A stretch of 41,878 nucleotides of DNA, taken from contig JAGOSF010000010.1 of assembly GCA_018062405.1 (NCBI GenBank), positions 1 through 41,878 of the forward strand. The letters are read 5' to 3'. Shown here in pieces: positions 16,975-25,388 of the stretch. Numbering within the stretch: position 1 is the first letter of the stretch; each line of letters starts with the position of its first letter. The notes under the pieces are model-generated. The model was not told the DNA's origin and searched no databases. It worked only from the letters and a program-made list of their open reading frames with translations. The stretch is from Candidatus Babeliales bacterium. GTDB lineage: Bacteria > Babelota > Babeliae > Babelales > Chromulinivoraceae. Position numbers and translations under genes: made by a program.

Positions 16975-17711
16975 TGGTTAAAGAGTTGCAATACTTTGAG
17001 CAGATACATGATGTCATGATTCGATCTGGTCAATTAGTTATGCAACGATTTGGTACTGATTTTGAAATATTTGAAAAAGATGGTGGAAGTATCGTTACAA
17101 GCGTTGATTTTGAAAATGAACAGTTTTTAAAGTTAGAGCTTGCAAAGATTGCTCCACAAGCAAGTTTTTTTGCTGAAGAATCTGGGCGATCAGGTCAAAA
17201 ATCTGATTTTGTCTGGGTTATTGATGCAGTTGATGGGACGAGAAATTTTATTAAAGGAATTCCTCTCTTTTGCATCATGATTGCTTTGACGTATAAAGAT
17301 GAGCCTGTCATGTCGGCAATTTATCAACCAGTGACCAAGCAACTTTATTACGCTGAAAAGGGTAAGGGTGTATGGTTGCAGGGTAAACAAATTAGATTTG
17401 TTGATACATTGATACAAACAAAAACAGGGATTGTTACGTGCGCTCAAGATGATTATCCGCAGATTAAATTGAAATTTAAAGAGAAAAACATACAGGTTTC
17501 AAGACGGTATTTTGGGTCTGCTGGGATTGATGCTTTATTCCTGGTGTCTGGAAATATCGACTTTTTAATCTTTAGAAATGCAAACTGGTGGGATGTTGTC
17601 CCAGGAATGTTAATGATTACAGAGATGGAGGGTTTGGCTTATTCATACGAAAAATCGAGTATAAAAGAGTATTGTGGAACGTTTCAAGCGGGAAATAAGC
17701 TTTTTTTCTAG
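16974..17711 (+). CDS. Inositol monophosphatase-family phosphatase
   Basis: 245 residues of the Li-sensitive, Mg-dependent phosphatase fold (IMPase, CysQ and relatives). Metal-site motifs are visible: AEESG (about 68-72), WVIDAVDGTRNFIKGIP (about 81-97, standing for the family WxIDPLDGTxNF) and the C-terminal NANWWDVVPGMLMITEMEG for WDxAAG. Substrate could be inositol phosphate or 3'-phosphoadenosine phosphate; sequence alone does not separate these. The ATG overlaps the ftsH stop codon by one base, so it is translationally coupled to ftsH. Confidence 0.85.
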   Translation: MVKELQYFEQIHDVMIRSGQLVMQRFGTDFEIFEKDGGSIVTSVDFENEQFLKLELAKIAPQASFFAEESGRSGQKSDFVWVIDAVDGTRNFIKGIPLFCIMIALTYKDEPVMSAIYQPVTKQLYYAEKGKGVWLQGKQIRFVDTLIQTKTGIVTCAQDDYPQIKLKFKEKNIQVSRRYFGSAGIDALFLVSGNIDFLIFRNANWWDVVPGMLMITEMEGLAYSYEKSSIKEYCGTFQAGNKLFF

Positions 17712-17805
17712 AAATATCGCATGAGGTTAAGGCAAAATTTGTAATTAATTTTCATTGTAGTAAACTTAAAGTAATAGAAATTATTATTGAGAATAAGGTT
17801 AATAA

Positions 17806-18009
17806 ATGGCAAGAATTTGTTCTGTTTGCGATAAACGACCACAGGTCGCTAATAATGTCAGTCACGCAAATAATAAAACAAAACGCTGGGTTTATCCAAA
17901 CGTGCATACTATGCGTTTTGTACGTGTATCAAGCCCAAAGGTTATTGTTGAGCGTGGTAAGGTTTGCACAAAATGTGTTAAAGCTGGTAAAGTAACAAAA
18001 GTAATTTAA
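17806..18009 (+). CDS. rpmB: 50S ribosomal protein bL28
   Basis: 67 residues matching bL28: [36 protein letters not shown] and a second Cys pair [12 protein letters not shown]. The two CxxC pairs form the zinc-binding version of L28. AATAAGG lies about seven bases before the ATG. It is 12 bases upstream of rpsT and probably cotranscribed. Confidence 0.95.
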   Translation: MARICSVCDKRPQVANNVSHANNKTKRWVYPNVHTMRFVRVSSPKVIVERGKVCTKCVKAGKVTKVI

Positions 18010-18021
18010 GGTAAGATAGAC

Positions 18022-18306
18022 ATGGCTAATAATAAATCAGCAAAAAAACGCGTTCTTCAGAATGAAAAACGTCGTGTTAATAATTGCGCTCGTCGTTCTG
18101 CAATTAAAACAGCAGTGAAAAAAGTTTTAGCAGCTGTTGAAGCCGCTCCAACAAATGACGTTTCAGTATTGTTTAATGATGCACAAGCGAAAATTGCAAG
18201 AGCAAAAGGTAAAAACTTATTACATCGTAATACAGCTGCTCGTAAAATTTCTCGTTTAGCTAAAAGAATAAACAAAGCAAAAGCTGCAGCTTTAGAAGTT
18301 AAGTAA
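18022..18306 (+). CDS. rpsT: 30S ribosomal protein bS20
   Basis: 94 residues of very basic helical sequence: NNKSAKKRVLQNEKRRVNN, SAIKTAVKKVLAAVE, then AKGKNLLHRNTAARKISRLA with the conserved H-x-N-x-A-A-R-K-x-S-R-L core. bS20 is a primary 16S rRNA binder. AAGGTAAGATAG leads to the ATG. A strong terminator follows 22 bases on. Confidence 0.96.
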   Translation: MANNKSAKKRVLQNEKRRVNNCARRSAIKTAVKKVLAAVEAAPTNDVSVLFNDAQAKIARAKGKNLLHRNTAARKISRLAKRINKAKAAALEVK

Positions 18307-18327
18307 GCCAAGCTCGTTTAAAAGTTT

Positions 18328-18364
18328 AAAATAGGTATACATTTCGATGTGTACCTATTTTTTT
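18328..18364 (+). terminator. Terminator of rpmB-rpsT
   Basis: AAAATAGGTA and TACCTATTTT form the stem, extended by ACA/TGT pairs around a TTTCGA loop and followed by seven Ts. Confidence 0.88.
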
Positions 18365-18365
18365 G

Positions 18366-18398
18366 CTTAAAAGTTCAACAAGAGGTTGAGCTTTTAAG
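18366..18398. repeat. Second hairpin downstream of rpsT
   Basis: Arms 18366-18379 and 18385-18398 (CTTAAAAG...CTTTTAAG) pair over 14 positions with one G-T pair around a five-base loop. No T-run follows on either strand, so it is not a normal terminator. The rest of 18307-18623 holds nothing I can assign beyond the upstream region of the next gene. Confidence 0.5.
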
Positions 18399-18623
18399 GT
18401 TTATAGTGAAATTCATAAAAATTGATGAAATCGTTGAGTTGTGAAATAACTTTGATTCTATTTGAAATTTTTGCTATCTTTGATCTGGTCGGCGTATTCC
18501 TTTGTTTTTCGTAAAACATCGGTTTGTTAATTTCTATCTGTAGCGATTAATCGTGACAAAATTTCTTTTTTGTAAGAAATTAAAGTATCTTTTTTAATCT
18601 GGTAAATGTCTAAAGGTTGTGGT

Positions 18624-18959
18624 ATGAAAAATTTGGTGTTTAGTCTGTTGCTGTTTTGTAGCTTTACTGATATTTCAACATCTGATCGTAATAACTTGAG
18701 CAGCAAAAGAATCGAAGGTCTTCGTTGTGTAGCAAGCACTGCTTTGTGTTGCGTGTTTGTTATCTGTCAGTGTTGTCAGCCGCCGGTTTCTGCTTTTCAA
18801 ATTCATTCATCATCACAACTGAAAGAACATCAGTCTCCGCCCGTAGCTTCTGCTCATAAATTGTATCAGCCTGTAAAAGGGGATGATCCTGAGGATATTT
18901 CTAAGAAAGTAGGTTCTATTTATACTTGTTGTTGGGTTAGTAGTCGAGATATAGAATAA
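18624..18959 (+). CDS. Small cysteine-rich exported or membrane protein
   Basis: 111 residues from ATG 18624, with AAAGG seven bases upstream. MKNLVFSLLLFCSFTDIS is a signal peptide. A second hydrophobic stretch is packed with cysteines (VASTALCCVFVICQCCQPP, about 36-54), followed by a polar His/Ser/Pro tail and a late Cys pair in YTCCWVSS. No family recognised. The Cys-rich helix may be a membrane anchor, a lipid-modified segment or a disulfide-rich element; DsbD is encoded in the same window. It converges with PBP2, whose stop is five bases away, with no separate terminator visible. Confidence 0.6.
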   Translation: MKNLVFSLLLFCSFTDISTSDRNNLSSKRIEGLRCVASTALCCVFVICQCCQPPVSAFQIHSSSQLKEHQSPPVASAHKLYQPVKGDDPEDISKKVGSIYTCCWVSSRDIE

Positions 18960-18964
18960 TTAAT

Positions 18965-20686
18965 TTAAGCGTAAAGTTTCATGTATTGAGCAAGGAATTT
19001 TTTCGCGACAGCTATGGCAACAGATGAACCTCCTGCATATTCGATTAAAATAGTCAGAACCAAAGGATCTTGGTTTTGGTAGGAGAAATAAATAACGCAC
19101 CAGGCGTGACAATCTTTTTGAACGTCTTCACTGTTAATAGCTCTGCTTCTTGTTTGGCCAGTACCAGTTTTTGCGTAGAGCGTGATGTTTTTGAGTCGTC
19201 CGACATTTCGACCTGTACCAACTTGAATTACCGATTTCATAGATTCTTGTAAAAATTCTCGTGTTGATGTTTTAATCTGAATTGGATTTGTTTCGATTGG
19301 GTCATCAACTAAAATACGTGGTTTAACTAAATAGCCTTGGAAAATCGATCCTATCATGCAAGCAATTTGAATTGGAGTTGTCAGTAAAAAACTTTGACCG
19401 ATCGCAGCAGACAATGTTTCACCTTTCCACCAAGGTTCGCCTTTTATGGTGCGCTTCCATTCGTTAGAAGGAACGATTCCAGAGTTTTCTGGAAAAATAA
19501 TGTTAGTTTTTTCACCAAGTCCAAACCGAAAAGCATAGTCTGCAAGGGTGTCGATCGATATTTTTTGAGCGATTTCAAAACAAGGAATGTTGCATGAGTG
19601 AGTCAGCATCCCTTTAATGTCAAGCCAACCATGACCTAATCGTTTGTGACAATAATATTTTCTATTTTTAAAGGTTGCATATCCTTTACAATAAAATTTT
19701 GATTCTGGTGTAATAAAACCTTGTTCAAGAGCTGCAGAAATTGTGACCAGTTTAAAAATTGATGCCGGTGGGTAGGATGCGTTAAATGCTCGATTGATAA
19801 AAGGCCGGTTTCTTTGAAGTTCTTTCCAATCTTCTGTTGCTATTGGTTTTAAAAAAATAGAAGGGTCAAAGCTTGGATTAGAAACAAGAGCTTTTAAAGC
19901 TCCTGTTTTTGGATCTAAGGCAATAAATGCTCCTGCATGTTCAGTTGGCATAACCGATTCGGCTATTTTCTGTAAGTCAATGTCTAGTGTCAAAGTCAGG
20001 TCTTGACCAGATTGAGAGTTTGCAATTTTATTCATATGAAGATTTTTTCCAAATGAATTAATAATGTTACTCATTGATCCATGTTTACCCTTTAAAATAT
20101 CATTAAAAATAAGTTCTAAGCCCATTTTGCCAGAACTTTGAGTATTATTATCAAGATCGCCAAGATAACCTAAAATATGGCATGCTAGATTCTTGTGCGG
20201 ATAAAACCGTTGAAATTTTTTTGATATGATAATATTGTGGCTATCTGCGCATTGTTCAGAAATTTCGCTGAGTGCTTCGATGCTGATATCTGATGCAAGA
20301 CGTATTGAAGTCCCAAATTTTTCAGCACGATTGATTTTGGATAGTTCGATAAAAAAAGGCTGATTATATTTTCTCAGAACGTTTTCTATCTTTTGAATAA
20401 TTGCATGCTGTTCTGAGTTTAATTTTGTCAGTCCAGTTCCTATCCAATCAATATTAAGGACTGGTCGATTGGTCGCTAAAAGTTTTCCGTTATAGTCTAA
20501 TATATTCCCTCGCAAAGGCTCGATTGATTTAATTCGAGTAAAATTACGTTCACCAAGTTTTGTCAAAATTTGGTGATGATACACTTGGAGAAATAAAAGC
20601 CGTCCAAAAATTATAAAAAGAGCCATGATTGTACAGCTTGCAATGAAGTAAAGTTGTTTGCGGCTTTCAACTGTTGTGTAACGCAT
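18965..20686 (-). CDS. mrdA: Penicillin-binding protein 2 (peptidoglycan transpeptidase)
   Basis: 573 residues, slightly short for PBP2. A membrane helix at about 12-35 is followed by the pedestal domain beginning with IEPLRGNILDYNGKLLATN, then the transpeptidase with S309-I-F-K312 (PPASIFKLV), S364-C-N366 (THSCNIPCFEIA) and K506-T-G-T (AKTGTGQ). These are the three active-site motifs of class B PBPs. It cross-links peptidoglycan for side-wall elongation, usually with RodA, which is not in the window. Its start touches the xer gene's stop, so the two are probably cotranscribed leftward. Confidence 0.92.
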   Translation of the reverse strand: MRYTTVESRKQLYFIASCTIMALFIIFGRLLFLQVYHHQILTKLGERNFTRIKSIEPLRGNILDYNGKLLATNRPVLNIDWIGTGLTKLNSEQHAIIQKIENVLRKYNQPFFIELSKINRAEKFGTSIRLASDISIEALSEISEQCADSHNIIISKKFQRFYPHKNLACHILGYLGDLDNNTQSSGKMGLELIFNDILKGKHGSMSNIINSFGKNLHMNKIANSQSGQDLTLTLDIDLQKIAESVMPTEHAGAFIALDPKTGALKALVSNPSFDPSIFLKPIATEDWKELQRNRPFINRAFNASYPPASIFKLVTISAALEQGFITPESKFYCKGYATFKNRKYYCHKRLGHGWLDIKGMLTHSCNIPCFEIAQKISIDTLADYAFRFGLGEKTNIIFPENSGIVPSNEWKRTIKGEPWWKGETLSAAIGQSFLLTTPIQIACMIGSIFQGYLVKPRILVDDPIETNPIQIKTSTREFLQESMKSVIQVGTGRNVGRLKNITLYAKTGTGQTRSRAINSEDVQKDCHAWCVIYFSYQNQDPLVLTILIEYAGGSSVAIAVAKKFLAQYMKLYA

Positions 20687-21606
20687 TATTTTATTATCGG
20701 AAACATGCTGTTAATTGGATGGATTGTATTATACATATTCTGCAAATCCTTGGTTGTCACATGGGTATATTTTTCAGTACTCGAAAGTGATTGATGCCCT
20801 AAAAGTTCTTGAAGAGCCCGCAGGTCAAGCCCCGCATTTAAAAGATGTGTCGCAAAAGAGTGACGAACTTTGTGAGGGGTTAGCTGTTTTTTGACCGTTA
20901 AAAATTTACCAAACATATTGAGAATCATTTGAATTGTTCGATTGGTTAAGCTTTCACCTTGAGCATTAACAAATAAAATTGAATTACCACGATCATTAAT
21001 AAATCGCTCTGCATTCATATATTCTATAATTTTTGTTTTTGCTTTTTCACCAAATAAAACATACCGTTGTTTTCGACCTTTTCCTTTAATCAAGATTGTT
21101 TTTTCTTGAAAATTAATATCTTCGAGTCTGATCTGTGTTAATTCAGAGCAGCGAATTCCTGTTGCGTACAAAACTTCAAAAATAGCTTTGTCTCGAATTG
21201 GGCGATGAGATGGTAAATCTTTATCTTGTACGGTATCAAGAAGATAAAAAATTTCTTGCACGGTTAAATAGGTTGGAAGCTTTTTTTCAACTTTTGGTCG
21301 GGTCAGTTGAAGATTAAGAACAATTCCATTTGATTTTAAGAAACGTTCAAAAGAAGTAAAACATGATATTTTACGAGCAAGCGAAGATTTCTGAGTTTTC
21401 TTATAAAAGTGTTGAACAAAGAAAAATTCAAGCGCAGTTTTAATCGCCACATCTTTTTTTGTCTGTTCGTTATGCTCTTTCCAAAAAGTGAAAAATTGGT
21501 GAAGGTCGCTTGAATAAGATTTGTAGGTATTATCAGTTAAATTTCGTTCAACTTGGACGTAAACTAAAAATTCTTCTTTTTTTTCTAAAGCTTGATGGTA
21601 CTGCAT
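20686..21606 (-). CDS. xerD: Xer-type tyrosine recombinase
   Basis: 306 residues with an N-terminal SAM-like core-binding domain (FLVYVQVERNLTDNTYKSYSS) and a catalytic domain. Catalytic residues: R152 (ATGIRCSELTQIRLEDI), Lys in KGKGRKQR, H245 and R248 (LTPHKVRHSFATHLLNAG), H271 (LLGHQSLSSTEKYTHV) and the nucleophile Y280. The length and conserved C-terminus are those of XerC/XerD, which resolve chromosome dimers at dif; which of the two cannot be settled here. There is no att site or phage context, so it is taken as housekeeping. It lies between the 905-residue gene and mrdA. Confidence 0.88.
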   Translation of the reverse strand: MQYHQALEKKEEFLVYVQVERNLTDNTYKSYSSDLHQFFTFWKEHNEQTKKDVAIKTALEFFFVQHFYKKTQKSSLARKISCFTSFERFLKSNGIVLNLQLTRPKVEKKLPTYLTVQEIFYLLDTVQDKDLPSHRPIRDKAIFEVLYATGIRCSELTQIRLEDINFQEKTILIKGKGRKQRYVLFGEKAKTKIIEYMNAERFINDRGNSILFVNAQGESLTNRTIQMILNMFGKFLTVKKQLTPHKVRHSFATHLLNAGLDLRALQELLGHQSLSSTEKYTHVTTKDLQNMYNTIHPINSMFPIIK

Positions 21607-21683
21607 AACTTCCTTTTAAAACATCGCTTGAATCATTGAAAACGAGGGCCAGCTTTATGTATTTTATTGAGAATTATTCCAAA

Positions 21684-24401
21684 TTACAAGAGATTATATT
21701 CCTTGCATCGACGTTGCACAGAAGATCGATTCACTCCTAGAAAATCAGCTATTTTACTTTGGCAATTAAATTGAGCCCATAGCAGCGACATTGTTTCAGC
21801 ATCTTTGAGCGCATGTTTACCAAGGTTTGCAGCTTGTAAAAGTTTTGGATTGGTGATATTAAGTGCTGGATCGCAATGAGTTTCATGAAATATATCATGT
21901 TCTTTTGATTTTTGCATCAATAGTTGCTGAATTTTTATTTTAAACTCTTGTAAACTTGCAGGTCTACGGTCTATAAGTTCTTCTTTTTCTTTTTTAGAAA
22001 TTTGCAGTAAGTTTGAAAAAGTATTGGTTTCTGCAGCTTGAAGGGCAAATCCATCGATTAATTCTTGCAATTCTCTATCATCCATGGTGATAAGAGAAGG
22101 CATTTGGAGCGTTGTTTCTGATAGCTCATCATAAAGGGCATGGGATAATTTATTTTGCTCAAGAAGTGTTTCTAGGTTTTGACTGACTGAACAAATAATA
22201 CGAACATCAGCAGAATATTTTTGTTCACTTTTTATGACCGTAAATATGCCATATCGAATGAATTGAGCTAATTTGTTTTGGGTATCTAAATCTAAAAGCT
22301 CTACATTTTTAATAAACAAGGTACCTTTTTTATCGAGCTTTTTAAGAAGACCTTCTTCTTGTCCAATCATTAAAAGCGGATTAAGCCCAAACAGTTTAAT
22401 TGCAAGATCATGGGTTACTGAAGTTGGCTTAAGGTCGATAATATGCAGAGTTGTTCGTAGACTAATATGATGAATAATCTCGACAATAGCTAATAAATCA
22501 TCGCTATGACTTTGTAGTAGTGTTGCTTTTTTATGCAAAGCTATTTCGAGCAGTTTAATTTTAAAGTTTAAAAGAGATTCGCTCATACTTGGAATAATTT
22601 GATTAATCAGTTTGCCTGACTTTGTTGTCTCAAGGTAGAGTAAATAGTCGATCTGAGAAGGGTCTTGGAGTTTATCAATTTGTGTTTTAATAACATCAGA
22701 TGTGTCTGGATAATGGACTGTTAAAATAACACCACCTTGATAATCAAGATGAGGAACACCAGTTACCATAATTTGTTTATTGTTGGTGTCGTATAAAATT
22801 CGAGATTGCAAAGTTCGAAACGATTCGACTTGTTGAGCAAGTTTTGTGACGGTAATTGCTGTCGGATGTTTGCGTTGCTGATTTAAATTGATTGATAAAA
22901 GGTTTTGAGCCGTTTCATTACCAAAGGAAAATCGATCGTCTTTATAAAATAAAATTCCGATATGAGAATTGGTTTTTTGTTTTAATAAATTTTTAATACT
23001 TTCTTTGTACTGATTGACTTCTTGATGTTTAAGGTAAAGTTCTTCTTTAACTCTTTTGTTTTCATGTACCAGTGTTGCGGTATTACTGTTGTGCATAATA
23101 TTGATCGCACTTGCAAGAAATGTTCCAAAGATAATAATTTTATTTTGGTCAGCGACGCTATAAAATTTATGGTGTTCGCTTCGCTTAATCGTTAAATAAG
23201 CGATGATATTATTTTTATCATACATCGGTAGAAATATTTCACTGTTGATGTTATTTAAGAATTGCGCGAGCGTCAGTTCATGTTCGTTGGTGTTGTAATA
23301 AGCGTCAAATGCAATTTCATCTCCAACTAAAATTCGATGTTGTCGTAAAAGTTCGATTGATTGATCTTCTTTACTAATAAAGGATTCGATGACATTGCTT
23401 GTTAAGCTGCAGTAGTTGTCGATTCCCGATGTGCAAATTTCTTGTTTGTAGCGAAAATTTAAACAAACGTTTTCTATTGAGGTTTGAAAATGTTCTTTAA
23501 AAAAGGTCTGGCTTATATAAATAAGTTCCTGTTTTGTTGTTGCAAGACTTAAATATTCGATGGTGTCTTTAAAGTTCCCTGTTAATTCTGGGTTGGTTTT
23601 ATCTTGAACTTTATTAAAAAAGTTAAAAAATCGAAAACGAATAAGATTAACCGAGCAAAAAATAACGGCATAGGTCATAAAAATAACACAAACTGATGCA
23701 ATTAATCCAGACACGTCTGCCAATGCGCCTTGTTGATAAAATATAGGAACACATTGTATTAAATCGCTGGCGATGAGTGGAAAAATTACATACTTTAAAA
23801 ATATAGATAATTGTTGATTTAAAATCGATGGTAGATTTTTGTAATACATGCTGTAAAAAGCTGTGATGATCGAAGGAATCACCAGAAAAGGTCGATAGAA
23901 AACAGCAAACCTAAACATGGTATGAATTGATAGAAAACAAGGGGTTTGTATTATGTGGCAATACCCAGTGTAGATAAACAAAGGGGTAAATATCGTATTG
24001 CACAATAATATAATTTTTTGATGTAAGGTAAACGTGAACTTGCGCTCAATAATGTTTTCTATAAAAAGACCCAGAGATTGGTATAAAATAGTGTTGAAGA
24101 TCCATGCTGCAATAACACAACTTTGAATATAAGCATAATTAACCGACAGGTATTCCAGTTGGTATAGCAGCTTAAATATCCATGTTAAATTTTCGACAGC
24201 CATACTGACGATAACAAGCAAAAGAAAGTAAAGTGCATGGAAATGTTTTTCAGCAACTTTTTTATGTTCGATATATGCTTTGGTTACAAGAAATCCGATC
24301 GTAAGTGTAACAATGCATGCTATTATTTCTATCAAAAGAAAAAATTGCTTACTCGAAAGTATAAAAATTATGTTTTGGACAAAATTTACAAAATTAATCA
24401 T
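21684..24401 (-). CDS. 7TM-linked sigma-54-activator-like protein with inactive AAA+ domain
   Basis: 905 residues. Seven hydrophobic helices fill 1-260. A GAF-like region spans about 284-440, a coiled segment 440-475 and a PAS-like region 476-570. An AAA+ part spans about 600-790 and a Fis-like HTH 878-900 (SKIADFLGVNRSSVQRRCKEY). The AAA+ part aligns with sigma-54 activators through KKGTLFIKNVELLDLDTQNK, SADVRIICSVSQNLETLL and the ALYDELSET region. The Walker A slot (about 626-637) has no GxxxxGK, Walker B has K698-N699 for D-E, GAFTGA is replaced by PLLMIG and the arginine finger is gone. It probably cannot hydrolyse ATP or open sigma-54 promoters. It may work as a membrane-tethered DNA-binding regulator. 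It is the full-length copy; a truncated copy lies at 26264-27115. Confidence 0.75.
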   Translation of the reverse strand: MINFVNFVQNIIFILSSKQFFLLIEIIACIVTLTIGFLVTKAYIEHKKVAEKHFHALYFLLLVIVSMAVENLTWIFKLLYQLEYLSVNYAYIQSCVIAAWIFNTILYQSLGLFIENIIERKFTFTLHQKIILLCNTIFTPLFIYTGYCHIIQTPCFLSIHTMFRFAVFYRPFLVIPSIITAFYSMYYKNLPSILNQQLSIFLKYVIFPLIASDLIQCVPIFYQQGALADVSGLIASVCVIFMTYAVIFCSVNLIRFRFFNFFNKVQDKTNPELTGNFKDTIEYLSLATTKQELIYISQTFFKEHFQTSIENVCLNFRYKQEICTSGIDNYCSLTSNVIESFISKEDQSIELLRQHRILVGDEIAFDAYYNTNEHELTLAQFLNNINSEIFLPMYDKNNIIAYLTIKRSEHHKFYSVADQNKIIIFGTFLASAINIMHNSNTATLVHENKRVKEELYLKHQEVNQYKESIKNLLKQKTNSHIGILFYKDDRFSFGNETAQNLLSINLNQQRKHPTAITVTKLAQQVESFRTLQSRILYDTNNKQIMVTGVPHLDYQGGVILTVHYPDTSDVIKTQIDKLQDPSQIDYLLYLETTKSGKLINQIIPSMSESLLNFKIKLLEIALHKKATLLQSHSDDLLAIVEIIHHISLRTTLHIIDLKPTSVTHDLAIKLFGLNPLLMIGQEEGLLKKLDKKGTLFIKNVELLDLDTQNKLAQFIRYGIFTVIKSEQKYSADVRIICSVSQNLETLLEQNKLSHALYDELSETTLQMPSLITMDDRELQELIDGFALQAAETNTFSNLLQISKKEKEELIDRRPASLQEFKIKIQQLLMQKSKEHDIFHETHCDPALNITNPKLLQAANLGKHALKDAETMSLLWAQFNCQSKIADFLGVNRSSVQRRCKEYNLL

Positions 24402-24407
24402 AATGAC

Positions 24408-24436
24408 TTGATATTATGTTTGATGGTATTTATACT
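24408..24436 (+). promoter_or_regulatory. Promoter of the CPPC peptide gene, copy 1
   Basis: TTGATA at 24408-24413, a 17-base spacer and TATACT at 24431-24436. The peptide's ATG follows 50 bases later. It diverges from the 905-residue gene, whose start is at 24401. Confidence 0.6.
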
Positions 24437-24485
24437 CATTGTAAATATATAAAATTAATAAGTATAGTTTTTTGAGGAGTTTGTC

Positions 24486-24656
24486 ATGAATTTTAAATCT
24501 TCATTCTTAAAGTTACTGATTTTTCCAAAATCTGCAACGGTAATCGCATTTGTAGCGGTTTTTTGTTTGCAAGCTGGCAATCTGCAAGCTGGTGCTTTGC
24601 AATGTCCGCCATGTTTACAATGTCCGCCATGTTTACAATGCCCTCCAACTCTGTAA
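24486..24656 (+). CDS. Exported CPPC-repeat micro-peptide, copy 1
   Basis: A 56-codon rightward gene. Support: GAGGAG six bases before the ATG, a promoter at 24408 and a terminator at 24706. Residues 1-36 form a signal peptide (basic start, then ATVIAFVAVFCLQAG). The C-terminus is three units of LQCPP: LQCPPCLQCPPCLQCPPTL. The repeats come from 18-base units at about 24597-24645. CPPC is a possible metal site or redox-active pair, or a crosslinking element in a cell-envelope structure; function is unknown. The opposite strand is also open across this interval, but that frame lacks these signals. An identical copy lies at 27200. Confidence 0.7.
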   Translation: MNFKSSFLKLLIFPKSATVIAFVAVFCLQAGNLQAGALQCPPCLQCPPCLQCPPTL

Positions 24657-24705
24657 AATCGTAAGATTTTATTGATCAAAGCGCGTTGAATGTTAAAAAT
24701 TAAAG

Positions 24706-24747
24706 AATACGAAAATAGTTTTTAAAGCTAACTTTCGTATTTTTTTG
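24706..24747 (+). terminator. Terminator after CPPC peptide, copy 1
   Basis: AATACGAAA and TTTCGTATT (with inner TAG/CTA) form the stem, followed by TTTTTTT. Confidence 0.82.
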
Positions 24748-24794
24748 TCCAAATTATGTTATTAAACTTTTAAAAAACCTGTAGGGGGTAAATT

Positions 24795-25322
24795 GTGTTA
24801 CAAAGATTAGGGATAATTTTATTATTAAGTGGAACCGTTGTGTTACCGTCAGTTGGTGAAAAGCGTCGCCGTATGGATCCGCCAACTCCAGAGACAACAA
24901 TAAAAACTATAAGAAAATTTGATGCAGTTCGGCAAGGACAACAGGATTTTAATTCGCGTCTTGATCTTTTTATGGCATCTATTATTGGTGGGGAAAATTT
25001 TACATTCACTTATTTTGATGAGCAATTTATAAGACAAGTGCTAACAACCAAGCGTCCAGGTTTTCTTGTTCGTCCAGCAACGGTTTTATCAGTAGCTTTA
25101 TGTTCGCGAAATATTGAAGTAAGTGAATCAATTATAAGTCTTGCAGCAAAGTCTGGTGTAGAGCTTGATTTAAGGCATTCTGTCAGTTGTTTTAATGCTT
25201 TGGTCGAACATGAAATTAATAATCGAGAAAATTATTCACCAGATAATCAAAGGATTGATTATCTGCATTATCGTCTTTTGAGAGAGTCTATTCGATTGCA
25301 AAAGAATCGTAGGCAAAAATAA
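24795..25322 (+). CDS. Secreted 175-residue protein, copy 1
   Basis: The gene starts at GTG 24795 with AGGGGG six bases upstream. MLQRLGIILLLSGTVVLPSVG is a signal peptide. A basic Pro/Thr segment (KRRRMDPPTPETT) follows, and then a helical domain. The stretch ATVLSVALCSRNIEVSESIISLAAKSGVELD has the helix-turn-helix rhythm of a single decayed ankyrin repeat; this is weak. The C-terminus is Arg/Lys/Gln-rich. No known family. It converges with the thrS fragment across a bidirectional terminator. An identical copy is at 27509. Confidence 0.68.
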   Translation: MLQRLGIILLLSGTVVLPSVGEKRRRMDPPTPETTIKTIRKFDAVRQGQQDFNSRLDLFMASIIGGENFTFTYFDEQFIRQVLTTKRPGFLVRPATVLSVALCSRNIEVSESIISLAAKSGVELDLRHSVSCFNALVEHEINNRENYSPDNQRIDYLHYRLLRESIRLQKNRRQK

Positions 25323-25331
25323 CGGGATATT

Positions 25332-25374
25332 AAAAAGAGCAGAGCTTATATTGTAGGCTCTGCTCTTTTTTTTG
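25332..25374. terminator. Bidirectional terminator, copy 1
   Basis: AAAAAGAGCAGAGC and GCTCTGCTCTTTTT pair around an 11-base loop, with an A-run before and a T-run after, so it can end both convergent genes. Confidence 0.92.
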
Positions 25375-25388
25375 AAGATTTTATACAA

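Noticed and set aside
20686..21606. Tyrosine recombinase as sign of an integrated element
   Set aside because: Length and motifs are those of housekeeping XerC/D, it sits in a unit with mrdA, and no attachment sites or phage genes are nearby.
24455..24679. Leftward 74-codon frame with GGHCKHGGHCKHG repeats (also at 27169-27393)
   Set aside because: It is antisense to the CPPC peptide gene, which has promoter, ribosome binding site, signal peptide and terminator; the His/Cys repeats are the complement of the 18-base repeat.
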